35,004 nucleotides of DNA from assembly GCA_003427395.1 (NCBI GenBank), contig BFEA01000684.1, positions 421,975 through 456,978 of the forward strand, given 5' to 3'. The notes under the pieces were generated by a model. The model had not been told where the DNA came from and made no database searches. It saw only the letters and a list, made by a program, of their open reading frames with translations. Numbering within the stretch: the stretch's first letter is position 1; every line of letters starts with the position of its first letter. Below, piece after piece: positions 17,160 through 26,029 of this stretch. A program made the translations under genes and the position numbers. The DNA is from Chara braunii. Taxonomy: Eukaryota; Streptophyta; Charophyceae; Charales; Characeae.

Positions 17160-17400
17160 GAATCGCTGTGCTGAGTGATAAGCATTATGCCGATATCAGC
17201 TGCTTCCCCTCTCCATCTGCAAATGGAGTTCCAATGATTAGAAAGAACAAACTGTCCTTTTTTCCTCCTTTCTTAAACTACCACAGTGACTGCCGGTGCA
17301 CCTTCATCCAAGCTGCGGCCGTGTGCTCAATGAACTCTGACCCTGGTTGTCAGCATGCTGGTCCTTATCTTGCTTAACATTCTTGGGGCACTGGCCCTGA
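17160..17400. other. Unannotated spacer
   Basis: Nothing recognisable is visible between the composite element and the purine tract. Confidence 0.35.
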
Positions 17401-17404
17401 TTGC

Positions 17405-17545
17405 CAACTATAGAAAGAGAGGAGGAAGGGAGGAAAGAAGATACTCTGAGGAGAAAAAAGGGGAAGAAGGGAATGAGGGGAGAGAGAAGAGGAGAGGTCC
17501 GAGAGGAAAGAAAAGGAGGACGAGGGACGAAAAAGGAAAGGAGGA
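17405..17545. repeat. Purine-rich low-complexity tract
   Basis: AG-rich sequence (GGAAGGGAGGAAAGAAG type) of about 140 bases without a fixed unit. Confidence 0.8.
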
Positions 17546-17559
17546 ATTTCATTTCGGTC

Positions 17560-17633
17560 ATATGGACCCGAACTTGGGACCCGGTCTGTATTTCAACAAT
17601 TCATGGGTGTACCAACTGAGCTATGCTCGTTGG
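17560..17633 (-). other. tRNA-derived sequence, probable SINE head
   Basis: On the minus strand TAGCTCAGTTGG (17623-17612) is a perfect RNA polymerase III A box. GTTCGGGTCC (17573-17564) is a B box with one change, 38 bases later. Acceptor and T stems do not pair, so it is not a working tRNA. CCGGGTCCCA in it recalls the dispersed repeat at 25.5 kb. Confidence 0.5.
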
Positions 17634-17744
17634 AAAGGAGGAATTATACAATGCCAACTCCACACATTTTTTAAGGATTCCCAAGATTGGGCATCGTTAT
17701 AATCGCAGGCACTGACGATATTAATGGTTTTCTTTTTTCAAAAC

Positions 17745-17815
17745 AGCTCTAGTGCAGACTCTCCAGACTTGATCTCTGTAGGGCAGGGTTCGAATCCCAC
17801 TGTGACAATCCCCCT
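17745..17815 (+). other. tRNA-Ser-like sequence, probable SINE head
   Basis: CCAGACTTGATCTCTG resembles the anticodon arm of tRNA-Ser(UGA), and GGTTCGAATCCCA (17788-17800) is a perfect B box. The T stem pairs only 3 bp and the D arm is poor. It is a remnant, not a functional gene. Confidence 0.45.
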
Positions 17816-18134
17816 CCCATTCCACCATGAGAAGGTGTCTCTCCCCAGCCCTGGATGTACGCATGTTGAGGCCAAGAAAAGTGTTTTTCGTCTATTAGGA
17901 CCAAATTGGTGTTGTTTGGCAATGTTTGCGATATTGGTACTAGATTCAAGTTCATTCAACCAGTGATCAGTACAGTAGTTTACAAATCCATTTCAGATCT
18001 CCATTTCTGTCTGTCACCCTTGTGCAGGGGCCATTTGCTAACTATTTTAACGAATGTCCTGAAGGACAAGTTTGCAAATCCTTGTAGTGCTGTTATTTTG
18101 TGTTGTTTATTGGTTTGTTGAACTTTGTTCCTAT

Positions 18135-18600
18135 TGCGCTGTTCGTTAGTTTCTCCTTTCTTGATGGTTTTGTCGGGCGAAGTGGCCGAAAGGCTGTCTC
18201 GGACTTTATTTTGTCATGGCACTGCCAAGTGTAGTTGGCGTAAAACCCACGGACCGAATCTGGGTAATGGTCCCAGCCTGTGTTGATGTTCATTTCCGGG
18301 TTCTTTGTGAGGAATTCCCGGCCTCTTATTCTCATGATAATGGATTCCTTGCTTTTCCCCAAAAAAGAAATAAAAAAATCCTCGTAGAATGTAGTTGTTT
18401 GGTCTACTGTAACAGCTCGATTACTTGTTGAGTGCATTGGCGGTGTAATATCAAGGTGGTGTAGGGAGGAAGATTGCACTGTTTGTTAGTTTCTCCTTCC
18501 TTGATGGTTTTGTCGGGTGAAGTGGCCGTATGGCACTGCCCAGACTTAGTGTAGTTGCCGTAAAACCCACGGACCGAATCTGGGTAATGGTCCCAGCCTA
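18135..18600. repeat. Duplicated segment (two copies of about 130 bp)
   Basis: GTTAGTTTCTCCTT(T/C)CTTGA opens copies at 18146 and 18484. Both continue through GGTTTTGTCGGG, GAAGTGGCCG, GTAAAACCCACGGACCGAAT and CTGGGTAATGGTCCCAGCCT. The first copy then runs into a segment shared with 27519-27723; the second runs into unrelated AT-rich sequence. Confidence 0.85.
18272..18476. repeat. Dispersed repeat, copy A (partner at 27519-27723)
   Basis: It matches 27519-27723 over about 205 bases: GTGTTGATGTTCATTTCC, GGTTCTTTGTGAGGAATTCC, ATAATGGATTCCTTGCTTTT, an internal A run, then GTTGTTTGGTCTACTGTAAC and TAATATCAAGGTGG. Homology continues past the A run, so this is a dimeric or larger element rather than a simple poly(A)-ended SINE. 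Confidence 0.85.
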
Positions 18601-18959
18601 ACAAGGAATTCGTGAAAAGTGGACTGTTTTTGAAAACTGGACTTTACTATCTTTTGCATGCAAAATTAAAAAAATAATATTTTTTGGGGGAAACGAAAAG
18701 AAATCAGAAAAATGGTTAGACGGAAAAATAAAATATTTAAAACTGTAATAACATCCTTTTGACATTGTCAGATGCAAAGCAAATAAAATGTTTATTTTAT
18801 AAAATGTTGGACACAAATGTCATTTGTCATCAAGAAAGCAGGTGAAGTTCGGCACTATAGGTCATGGTGGGATGCATTGACAAGCCTTCTGTGCATTATA
18901 CAAATACTGACCCCTGCCAGGCTAGAAAGGATTTTCTCGAAAGGCCCTGTGCCAGCACT

Positions 18960-19190
18960 ACAGGTGGGGTGCATAAACAGACCTTCCCCGCTCTTAGATT
19001 GGTTGGCAATGCTTGAAAGGACTTCTTGATTGAGGGGGGCAAAGGCGGAAGGGAGGGGATCGATGGTGGGCCTTCACGGTGAGGGGGAAGGCGGGGCCGA
19101 AGAGGGATGGTGGATCCGGTGGGAGGAGAGTGGCGTGGACGGGGCGATAGGGGGGAGGACGACTTTTTGTTTCCGTCAAAGTGCAAGAAT
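18960..19190. repeat. Outlying member of the palindrome-associated repeat family
   Basis: Sequence from TAGATTGGTTGGC to about 19185 matches 22820-22995: AAGGACTT(C/A)TTGATT, GGAAGGCG, GGTGAGGGGGAAGG, GGGGAGGACG. At 22.8 kb the same sequence runs into a GATAATATTATC palindrome; here the palindromic end is missing. Confidence 0.5.
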
Positions 19191-19299
19191 AGTAGGTTGC
19201 CTGTCGGTCCGCCTAGGTCACCTTGTTTGTCGGGGCAGCCTGGTCGTGCAAGGACCAAAGAAGGTCCCAACAAAAAAAAATTATATATATATATATATC

Positions 19300-20890
19300 A
19301 AAACTTTGGGAAAAAATATATATTGTGAAAAAAATCAACTGAGCAACTTTTGCCTCATTGTCACATCAAAAGTCATTACCAAATTCAAAATATAAATTGA
19401 ATTCATTTATTCAAGTTTATTTATTTTTTCGGCCACACAAGTGGCCCTGGGCCACTTGGATAATATGACGGATAATATTATCGGTCGTATTTTCGCTATA
19501 TGCGAAAACTACCGCCTTCCCGCCTAGTACACCTACAATTCCCCTGGGACCTTGTCCCACATGCACCGTTGACTCGGAGTTGAGCTACCTCAACGGTGTG
19601 ACAACCGAAAATGGATTTTTAATTCTGAAGAAATGCGATATTGCTTTTTTTAACCAAGAATCGAAAAAAGTTTGGTTTTCTTTTCTTTTGATTTCGCGGT
19701 GGGTCATCATGACGACATAGCACTTCAGAGGAATTTTACTGCCCTCTGACACATGTTTCCGATTTCGGCGCTTTTTGATTCTGAGGATGACCATCCACTT
19801 GGGTTTTGCTGCTTGACATCGGCCTTCACGTGCCTGGGTAGTGGAAATCCTCGAATGCATATGGTCGGCGGCCCAGTCTAGGTGCACTGCACCTACTGTG
19901 TGTGTGGGCAAGCTACCCGCGAATTGTCACAGCACCTCATGCAAACGTCGGAACTGGCTTGGCCTTTCGGTACGTGAACGAGGTAGTTCTTTGGGCCCCA
20001 ATGCAGACGACCACTCCATAAACACGCCTCGCTTCAGTGTCTAGTACACTTACAATCATGTCGTCGGGCCATGAAAAACGGAACTGGCGAAATGGTCTGA
20101 CATCCACAATGATGACAACACCGAAAACAATAGAACATTACTTGAGGAAAAAAAAATGGTCTCGTCGGATTCGGACACAACCAAGAGAAAATGAAAATCA
20201 ACAGCGCGATTTCGAGTACTCCTCGAATCTTCGTCGTCGCGGCAGGTTGCACGTTGTCGAAAGCTCAACAAGGACCCAACTCAACGGTGCATGCGGGACA
20301 ACGTTGTCGCGGCAGGTCACGCCACCTTCCCCCCAAAAACAAATAATCCAAAAACTCGAAAAAAACTTCAAAAAAGGTATATTATGCAAAAAAATAAACT
20401 GGACAACTTTTGCCTCAAGATCATATAAAACGTCTTTACCAAATTTAAAATAAAAAATAAAATTCAAAAATAAATACTATTTTTATTATTTTGGGCGCGG
20501 CCGGGCAAGTGGTTCCAAGCCACTTTGATAATATGACCGATAATATTATCGGTCATATTTTCGCTGAATGCAAAAACAAGCACCTTTCTGCCTATAACTC
20601 CTCTGGTTCCCCCCCTCGTCCCACCCAAAAAAAAGAAAATCGAAAAAATCTGAAAGAAATATGTTATGCAGAGAAATAAACTTAACAACTTTTAGTCTTT
20701 TGCCTCAAGGTCATACCAATTTTTTTTACCAAATGAAAAATAAAAATAAAAAAATAATATATATATTTTATTTATTTTTGGCCTGGCCCGACAAGTGGTT
20801 CCAGTCCACTCTGATAATAAGACCGATAATGTTATCAGTCGTAGTTTCGCTATATGTGAAAATAACAAACTTCCCGCCTTAATTTCTCTC
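19300..20890. mobile_element. B-type palindromic repeat units, three copies
   Basis: Three aligned units end at palindromes 19471-19482, 20539-20550 and 20825-20836 (the last is GATAATGTTATC). Each has an AT-rich body with CAACTTTTGCCTCA and TTACCAAATT, then a hairpin AAGTGG...CCACTT, then the palindrome, TATTTTCGCTATATG and CTTCCCGCCTA. Palindrome 2 is perfect over 30 bases (20530-20559). Units 2-3 are 286 bp apart. 19590-20035 is unrelated sequence lying between units 1 and 2. Confidence 0.75.
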
Positions 20891-21288
20891 GTCACATTGC
20901 TCTTCCCCCACCGACACCGTATTCGCCCTTCACCCCCGCCTTTCCCCTCAGCTGGAAGGAACCCGCCTCATCCTCCATGCCCCGCCACCTCGCCTTGCCC
21001 TCTCAGCCTTTCCCCCCTCTCGCCTTGCACCCTTCCCCACTTGTCTCCTCCCTCGTTCCCGCCGCTTTCCCCATCTGGCTCTGCCTCTCGATCAATCTTA
21101 CCCTCGGTTTCCGCCCTGTTAACCTTTAAGTCGAGTATGGGCCGACATGACTCTCAGTAGTGGAGGAAGGCTCACAAAAGCTGCAAGGTAAGAAAGGCAG
21201 AGAGGTCAAGGGGGAAGGCAGTGTGGACCTGGGGAAAGCGGGATCATGCGGATAGAAGTGGGCGGTCGCATATTGCAAAATTAAAATC

Positions 21289-22236
21289 GATAATATTATC
21301 GATTTTATTCTTGCAGTAGGCGAAAACACAGCCAAAAACCCCTCCTCATTTCTCCTCCTTCGTTCCCATTGCTCTCCCTATCTGGCTCCAACTCCCCATC
21401 AACCACGAAGTTACGAACAGGCGCACGGAAGTTGCAAGGTGCGAAAGGCGGAGAGGTCTCGACAGGATGCATGGCGGACAGGGATGGCCGGGCGGACGTG
21501 GGAAAGCGGGAGGACAATGAAAGCGGGACGTTTACTCATACAGTCATACTGCAAAAATAAAACGGATAATATTATCGGTTTTATTTCTGCAGTAGGCAAA
21601 AAGGCAGCTTAGAACCCGTCCTCGTTTCTCCTCTCTCGCCTCTCTCCACATCTGGCTCCGCCTCCCCATCAACCAAGAACTTACTGAAGGGCGCACGGAA
21701 GTAGCAAGGCGGGAAAGGCGGAGAGGTCTGAGCAGGACGCGTGGCAAAAGGGGAAGGTGTGGTGGATGCACGGAAAGGGGGAGGACGATGAAAGTGGGCC
21801 GTTTACGCATAATGTAAAACCCTCGCCTCTCTCCACATTTGGCTCCGCTTCCCCATCAACCAAGAAGTTACTAAAGGGTGCACGGAAGCAGCGAGACGGG
21901 AAAGGCGGAGAGGTCTGAGCAGGACGCGTGGCAAAACGGGAAGGTGTGGTGGATGCGCGGAAAGACTGAGGACGATGAAAGTGGGCCATTTACGCATACT
22001 GTAAAAATAAAATCGATAATATTATCGGTTTTATTTTTTTTGCAGTGGGCGAAAACACAACCAAGAACATGTTGTCGTTTCTCCTCCCTCATTCCCGCCG
22101 CTCTCCCTATCTGGCTCCGCCTCCCCGTCAACCAGGAAGTTATCGACAGGCGCATGGAAGTTGCGAGGCGGGAAAGGCGGGGTGGACGTGGAATGTCGTT
22201 TACGCATACTGTAAAAATAAAACCGATAATATTATC
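21289..22236 (+). mobile_element. A-type units: tandem elements joined at TA-centred TIR palindromes
   Basis: Palindrome cores at 21289-21300, 21565-21576, 22015-22026 and 22225-22236 separate body copies of about 200-275 bp. Each body starts after TTATCGGTTTTATTTTTGCA, contains TATCTGGCTCCGCCTCCCC, GGCGGGAAAGGCGGAGAGGT and GACGATGAAAG, and ends GTTTACGCATACTGTAAAAA then TAAAACCGATAA. The ends are inverted repeats of about 33 bp with few mismatches, so each palindrome is the right TIR of one unit abutting the left TIR of the next around a single TA. At about 21813 one junction palindrome has been deleted. Confidence 0.75.
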
Positions 22237-22248
22237 GGTTTTATTTTT
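22213..22248. repeat. 36-bp perfect palindrome (54 bp with two non-Watson-Crick pairs)
   Basis: Arms AAAAATAAAACCGATAAT and ATTATCGGTTTTATTTTT pair exactly. Extension to 22204-22257 adds only one G-T wobble and one mismatch. Confidence 0.95.
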
Positions 22249-22274
22249 GCAGTAGGCGAAAACGCAGCCAGGTA

Positions 22275-22690
22275 GTATGAATTCCGTAAGTCTGGGCCTA
22301 AGCCCTCCTCCGTGCAAGCACAGATTCGAACCTGCGACTTCGGCCTCAAGAGCCAACTCTCTTAACCACTACAGCCAAGACAAAGTGTTCAAAACTGGAA
22401 TCGTACCGGTCGTGATATCCACCCCACCCCTGCAAGGCTGTAGTGTCCAACTCAACACACACCACACACAACCCATCCTCGCATTACTTTTTCTTTTTTT
22501 TTTTCCCAAGCCAGTTGCTCAGTTGGAGATGTGATAAGAGCACCCCCTCCTAGCTAGCTTCCTGGTTGCTCCGTCTATTGGTGGGGAGCTACACCTGCTG
22601 GAAAGCCGGTCCAATGTTCCTTTGTACATCAAAAGTCCAAGAATACCCTCCATACCTGATGCTCCTCTCTAATATATTCCCGCCACCGGC
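22275..22690. mobile_element. SINE-like insertion inside an A-type unit
   Basis: About 415 bases split the unit that starts at 22231. On the minus strand 22375-22315 reads TGGCTGTAGTGGTTAAG (A-box-like), an anticodon-like arm and AGGTTCGAATCTGTGC (B box): a tRNA-derived head that does not fold fully. A poly(T)-rich stretch (22487-22504), an A-box-like GTTGCTCAGTTGG (22507) and the dispersed repeat core (TCTATTGGTGGGGAGCTACA, 22576) follow. At least one SINE, perhaps two nested, is present. Confidence 0.5.
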
Positions 22691-22819
22691 GCTGCGTTCC
22701 CGCTTCACCCCCGCCTTTGCCCTTAACCGGAAGGAGCCCCCTTGCCCACCTCCACGCCCTGTCCCCTCGCCCTGCCCTCTCTGCCTTTCCCCCTGCTCGC
22801 CTTGCACCCTTCCCCGATC

Positions 22820-23470
22820 ATAGATTGGCTACTTACAAGGACTTATTGATTAAGGGGAGGAAGGCGAAAGGGGGGTAATTGAAGGGAGGCATTCATGGTG
22901 AAGGGGGGAGAGGTGGGGTTGAAGGGGGAAGGTGAAGGCCGTGGGGGGAGAGCGGCGAGGACAGGGTGATAGGAGGGTGCACGCCTTTTTTTCTTTCATT
23001 TTTGCAAAATGTGAAAATAAGATCGATAATATTATCGGTCATACTTTTGGTATATGTGAAAATGATGGCCTTCCCGCCTACATTTGCCCCCCCCCCGGCT
23101 CTTCCCCAACCGACGCCACCTTCCCTCTTCACCACGTGTTTTGTGCAGACCTCTCCACCTTTCCCACCTAGCAGCTCCCAATGGCATGTGCTTTTTCGTA
23201 ACTTCATGGGTGACAGGGACGCGGAGCCAGATTGGAAGAGCATCGGGAAAGAGAGAGGAGAAGCGAGGACGAGTCCTGCGCTCTGTTTTTGCCTTCTGCA
23301 AAAATAAAACCGATAATATTATCGGTTTTATTTTTGCACAACGCAAAAGTAGAGCACAGAACCTGTCGTCGCTTCTCCTCCCTCTTTCCAGCCTTCCCCC
23401 TTTTCCTTCCTAGACCTCTCCGCCTTTCCCGCCTCACAACTTTCGTGTGCCAACGGAGAAGAACCCCTCC
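22820..23470. mobile_element. Inverted and direct palindrome-flanked units around 23317
   Basis: Palindrome cores lie at 23025-23036 and 23312-23323. The second is perfect over 42 bases (23297-23338). Left of it, 23100-23280 carries the A-type body in reverse (GCAGACCTCTCCACCTTTCC, GTAACTTCATGGGTGA, GCGGAGCC). Right of it the body start runs forward (GTCGCTTCTCCTCCCTCTTTCC). The flanks pair imperfectly for about 60 bases beyond the perfect core: a head-to-head arrangement. Confidence 0.75.
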
Positions 23471-23499
23471 CCCAACTGATCGCCGCCTGCTGCTCATGG

Positions 23500-23760
23500 G
23501 CTTGTTGGCGGTTGGTTATAAAATCGAACCGATAATGTTATCGGTCCAGTTTTGTACGTTTGGCAAAACCGGACTAATTATTGGTCCGGTTTTGGTCCGG
23601 TTTTGCTAGACTTATATTTGGCAAAACTAGACAGATAAAGTTATTGGTCTGGTTTTGCCTATGGACAAAACCAGACCAATAATTTTATCGGTCCGGTTTT
23701 GCTTGACTTACAAAACCGGACCGATAAAATTATCGGTCCTATTTGGAACAACAGGTAGGG
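23500..23760. repeat. Dense array of GGTCCGGTTTTGC hairpins
   Basis: Five related palindromes lie in about 240 bases, centred near 23536, 23577, 23656, 23683 and 23729. Arms are variants of GGACCGATAA/TTATCGGTCC and GCAAAACCGGACC/GGTCCGGTTTTGC. Individual arms vary while largely keeping their ability to pair. No coding content. Confidence 0.8.
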
Positions 23761-23775
23761 AGGCGCCGACCGAGA

Positions 23776-24410
23776 GGCAACCAGCGGGTCAAGCCACATA
23801 ATTTCCAAGCAGTGACTTTGGCGATTTTTCACGCCCTGAATACTTCATAGAAAAATCTGAAAATTTAGGATCTGATAGATTTCGTCGTGATCTTTCCGGA
23901 ACAAATATCAAAAAAATGACAAAAAATTGTTTAGATAGTGAAATGATCGACGCGCCGAATCGGCGTGTTTTCCATTTTTGCCATTTCACCACCTATGGGC
24001 CAAGGGAAAGTGCCCTAACTTCAATGAATTTTTGCTCTCAGACCAGTGCAAAACAAAATCTGAAAACTGGTGCCCTTGTAGATTAGGTCGTTGTCGTTTT
24101 AGAAAAAATATCAAAAAATGAAAAAAAAAAAATGATGGTGAAATGGTCACCGTGCCAATTCGGCACATTTTCCATTTTCACCATTATGCCACCTGTGTGC
24201 CAACAGAAAATTCCGACCCTCAAAAAAGTACCCCAACGTCAGAGATTTTTCACGCTCAGAGTAATGCAAGGAAAAATCTGAAAGTTTGTGTCCCCATAGA
24301 CTAGGTTGTGATCTTCTCAGGAAAAATATGAAAAACATAAAAATAAAAAACTTGACTGCGAAATAAATTGCGGAGGTGATTCAGCGCACTTTGCACTTTT
24401 GCTACTAAGC
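23776..24410. repeat. Three tandem copies of a 200-220-bp repeat with conserved minus-strand translation
   Basis: AAAATCTGAAA marks copies at about 23852, 24054 and 24273. Each has GATTTTTCACGC-like, ATCAAAAAATGA-like and a hairpin such as GCGCCGAATCGGCG or GTGCCAATTCGGCAC, followed by TTTTCCATTTT(T/C)(G/A)CCAT. Minus-strand translations share F-FLIF, then a KFSDFS-like HQFSDF/KLSDFS block, then SEREKSLTLG-like residues. Unit lengths are not multiples of a common codon frame and each frame ends in stops, so coding is doubtful. Confidence 0.7.
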
Positions 24411-24500
24411 CGGTTCTCAGGCTTATTCTACCGGTAGCCCACAGCAGCGTGTGCTACCTGTCCCCTGGATTTTTCAACGTTGGGGGGACCGGTGGTTTAA

Positions 24501-24524
24501 TCGGACCGATAATTATCGGTCCTA
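24501..24524. repeat. Isolated 20-bp palindrome of the GATAAT/ATTATC family
   Basis: GGACCGATAATTATCGGTCC at 24503-24522 is perfect and followed by CTATTTTCAAACC, as in the cluster to the left. The core is two bases shorter. Confidence 0.85.
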
Positions 24525-24539
24525 TTTTCAAACCAACTG

Positions 24540-24920
24540 CCGTTCGGTCTGCCTGCCCGCCCGCCTGCTTGCCCACCTGCCTGCCTGTCACCTGACTGCC
24601 TGCCTGCCCACCGGCCAGTCGGCCCGCCCGCTGCTTGCATGCCTGCCCGCCGGCCTGCCGGCCGCCCTGCCTGCCTTTCTGCCTGACACCCGCCTGTCGG
24701 TCTGCCTGCCTGCCTACCCGCCTGCCCACCCGCCTGCCCACCCGCCTGCCTACCTGCCTGGCCTGCCTGCCTGCCCGCCTGCCTGCCCGCCTGCCTGCCT
24801 GCCTAACTGCCTGCCTAACTGCATGTTTGCCTACCTGCCTGCCTAACTGCATGTCTGCCTATTTGCCTGCCTAACTGCATGTCTGCGTACCTGCCTGCCT
24901 TCATGTCTGTCTGTCCGTCT
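24540..24920. repeat. (CCTG/CTGC)-rich tetranucleotide array
   Basis: CCTGCCTGCCCGCCTG-type words run for about 380 bases and end in degenerate TGTCTGTCCGTCTGTTTGTC. The Cys/Pro/Ala/Leu plus frame and Arg/Gln/Gly minus frame are repeat translations. Confidence 0.95.
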
Positions 24921-24990
24921 GTTTGTCCGATAAGTTTAATATCTTATCCTTAAACAACTAGCACTTGTCCCAGGCCAAAAAAAAGAATGA

Positions 24991-25054
24991 GTCATTCGGG
25001 ACATCCGTTAAAATTGGAACGATACATGGAAGATTAGCATGGCCCCTGCGAAGG
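24991..25054 (+). pseudogene. U6: U6 snRNA pseudogene, truncated after the ACAGAGA/AGC region
   Basis: The first 64 nt match the 5' two-thirds of U6: TTCGGGACATCCG, TAAAATTGGAACGATACA, GAAGATTAGCATGGCCCCTG and CGAAGG. The catalytic ACAGAGA box reads ACATGGA, and the internal stem-loop and 3' end are missing. An A-rich stretch (25055-25074) follows, so a truncated retroposed copy is likely. The conserved AGC triad is kept. No plant U6 upstream element (TCCCACATCG type) was seen. Confidence 0.85.
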
Positions 25055-25435
25055 GAAAAAAATAAATAAAAAATTCTCGGATACGAGCGCATTTTTCGGG
25101 CCTAGGGGGAAGCCAAGTGGAGCAACGCGGGAGGAAGCCCGTTGGCCCAAGAAAAAGGGTCAAATGGATTGCAATATGTCCCGTTGGCTCGTGCTGTGCA
25201 TGTTTCCACATGCAAGGGCTTTGAGGCAATGACGTGAGGAGAAAGTAAAGACTTCAGGGTATTTTCATCCGAGCACTTTCTGCAGGTTTCCAATCACAAG
25301 TTGAGAGGATTCCCTAGAGAAGCTGCAATGATGGTGCCACCGAATAGTACGGCATGGAAAAAAAAAAAGTTGGGCAGGGCGTGTATCGTGTAGCAAGGAT
25401 ATTATCACACTAGGGGTTTTGTGGTGGTCAAATGC

Positions 25436-25440
<5 letters not shown>

Positions 25441-25471
<31 letters not shown>

Positions 25472-25545
25472 AAAACACAAAGCTTCATCTATTGGTGGGG
25501 AGCAACACCTGCTGGAAACCGGGTCCAGCGTCCCATAGATACAAC
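25441..25545 (-). mobile_element. SINE/LINE-tail-like dispersed repeat, copy with poly(A) tail
   Basis: On the minus strand the repeat ends CTCCCCACCAATAGATGAAG, then CTTTGTGTTTTC, then about 30 A (plus-strand T at 25441-25470). The core CACCTGCTGGAAACCGGGTC, then CAGCGTCCCATAGAT matches the other copies. A second GAACCCGGCCCAGCGTCCCC follows at about 25575. An N is at 25549. Poly(A) at the end marks retroposition. Confidence 0.7.
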
Positions 25546-25639
25546 CATNTCCTCACAAATTGGCACGAACTGGGAACCCGGCCCAGCGTCCCCTAACGAG
25601 TACATTCAGAGAACTCATCAGAAAATTTCATGAAAATGA

Positions 25640-26000
25640 GAATAGGAACCTACTAGAAAATCCAATTGGCCTAAGAATGGAATTTTGAAAATTGAGATAC
25701 CGGGGCCATTACCCGGCATTGGCTCAGAGAATTGGGCTACTTCAAACATGTTTATGACAACATCATGATTCAAAAATGACTCAGTCATCAATCCACTTTA
25801 CCTCCCTCCGGCAAGACTGGCTACATCGGAGCCACCATCTCTGCTACTGCTATACCATACTCCCATCCTACCAGCTAGCCCCTTCACTGGTAGGACGCGT
25901 GATAACCCACCATCTTCTCCCACTCTCCTTATTCTTTTTTCAAAAATTAAAAAAGAAAATTAGAGAAACGAAAATCAGAGTTGAACCACTATCAATCCAA
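25640..26000. other. Unannotated spacer
   Basis: Mixed sequence without a recognisable gene or repeat. Confidence 0.35.
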
Positions 26001-26029
26001 AACAAACCCACACTACAAGCGGGAAACCG

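Larger units (their letters stand above)
16181..17207. mobile_element. Composite element bounded by about 150-bp inverted repeats
   Basis: 16181-16334 (plus 16505-16516) is inverted at 17041-17207. Matched blocks include ATGCTTATCACTCAGCA, GGACTATATGTCATGATCCT, CTTTGGATCAACCC and AATGAGTT(T/A)GGAAGCCTAGG. A further partial copy sits at 16100-16135. Between the arms are a nested MITE (16335-16504) and a direct duplication. Long inverted arms and no transposase suggest a non-autonomous DNA transposon or foldback; the ends are approximate. Confidence 0.6.

Noticed and set aside
19471-22236. Geminivirus/CRESS replication origin (TAATATTAC)
   Set aside because: The palindromes contain TAATATTA followed by T, not C. 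The motif sits in the stem rather than a loop, and no Rep-like ORF is present.
22315-22375. Functional tRNA-Gln-like gene on the minus strand
   Set aside because: The anticodon stem pairs, but position 33 is C, the T loop is 8 nt or the stem mismatched, and the acceptor does not pair. Better as a SINE head.
21289-23323. CRISPR array
   Set aside because: Palindromic repeats with spacers of irregular 200-800 bp, related spacer sequence, no cas genes and a eukaryotic context.
24451-24874. Cys/Pro-rich and Arg/Gln-rich ORFs
   Set aside because: Translations of a (CCTG)-type tetranucleotide array on both strands.
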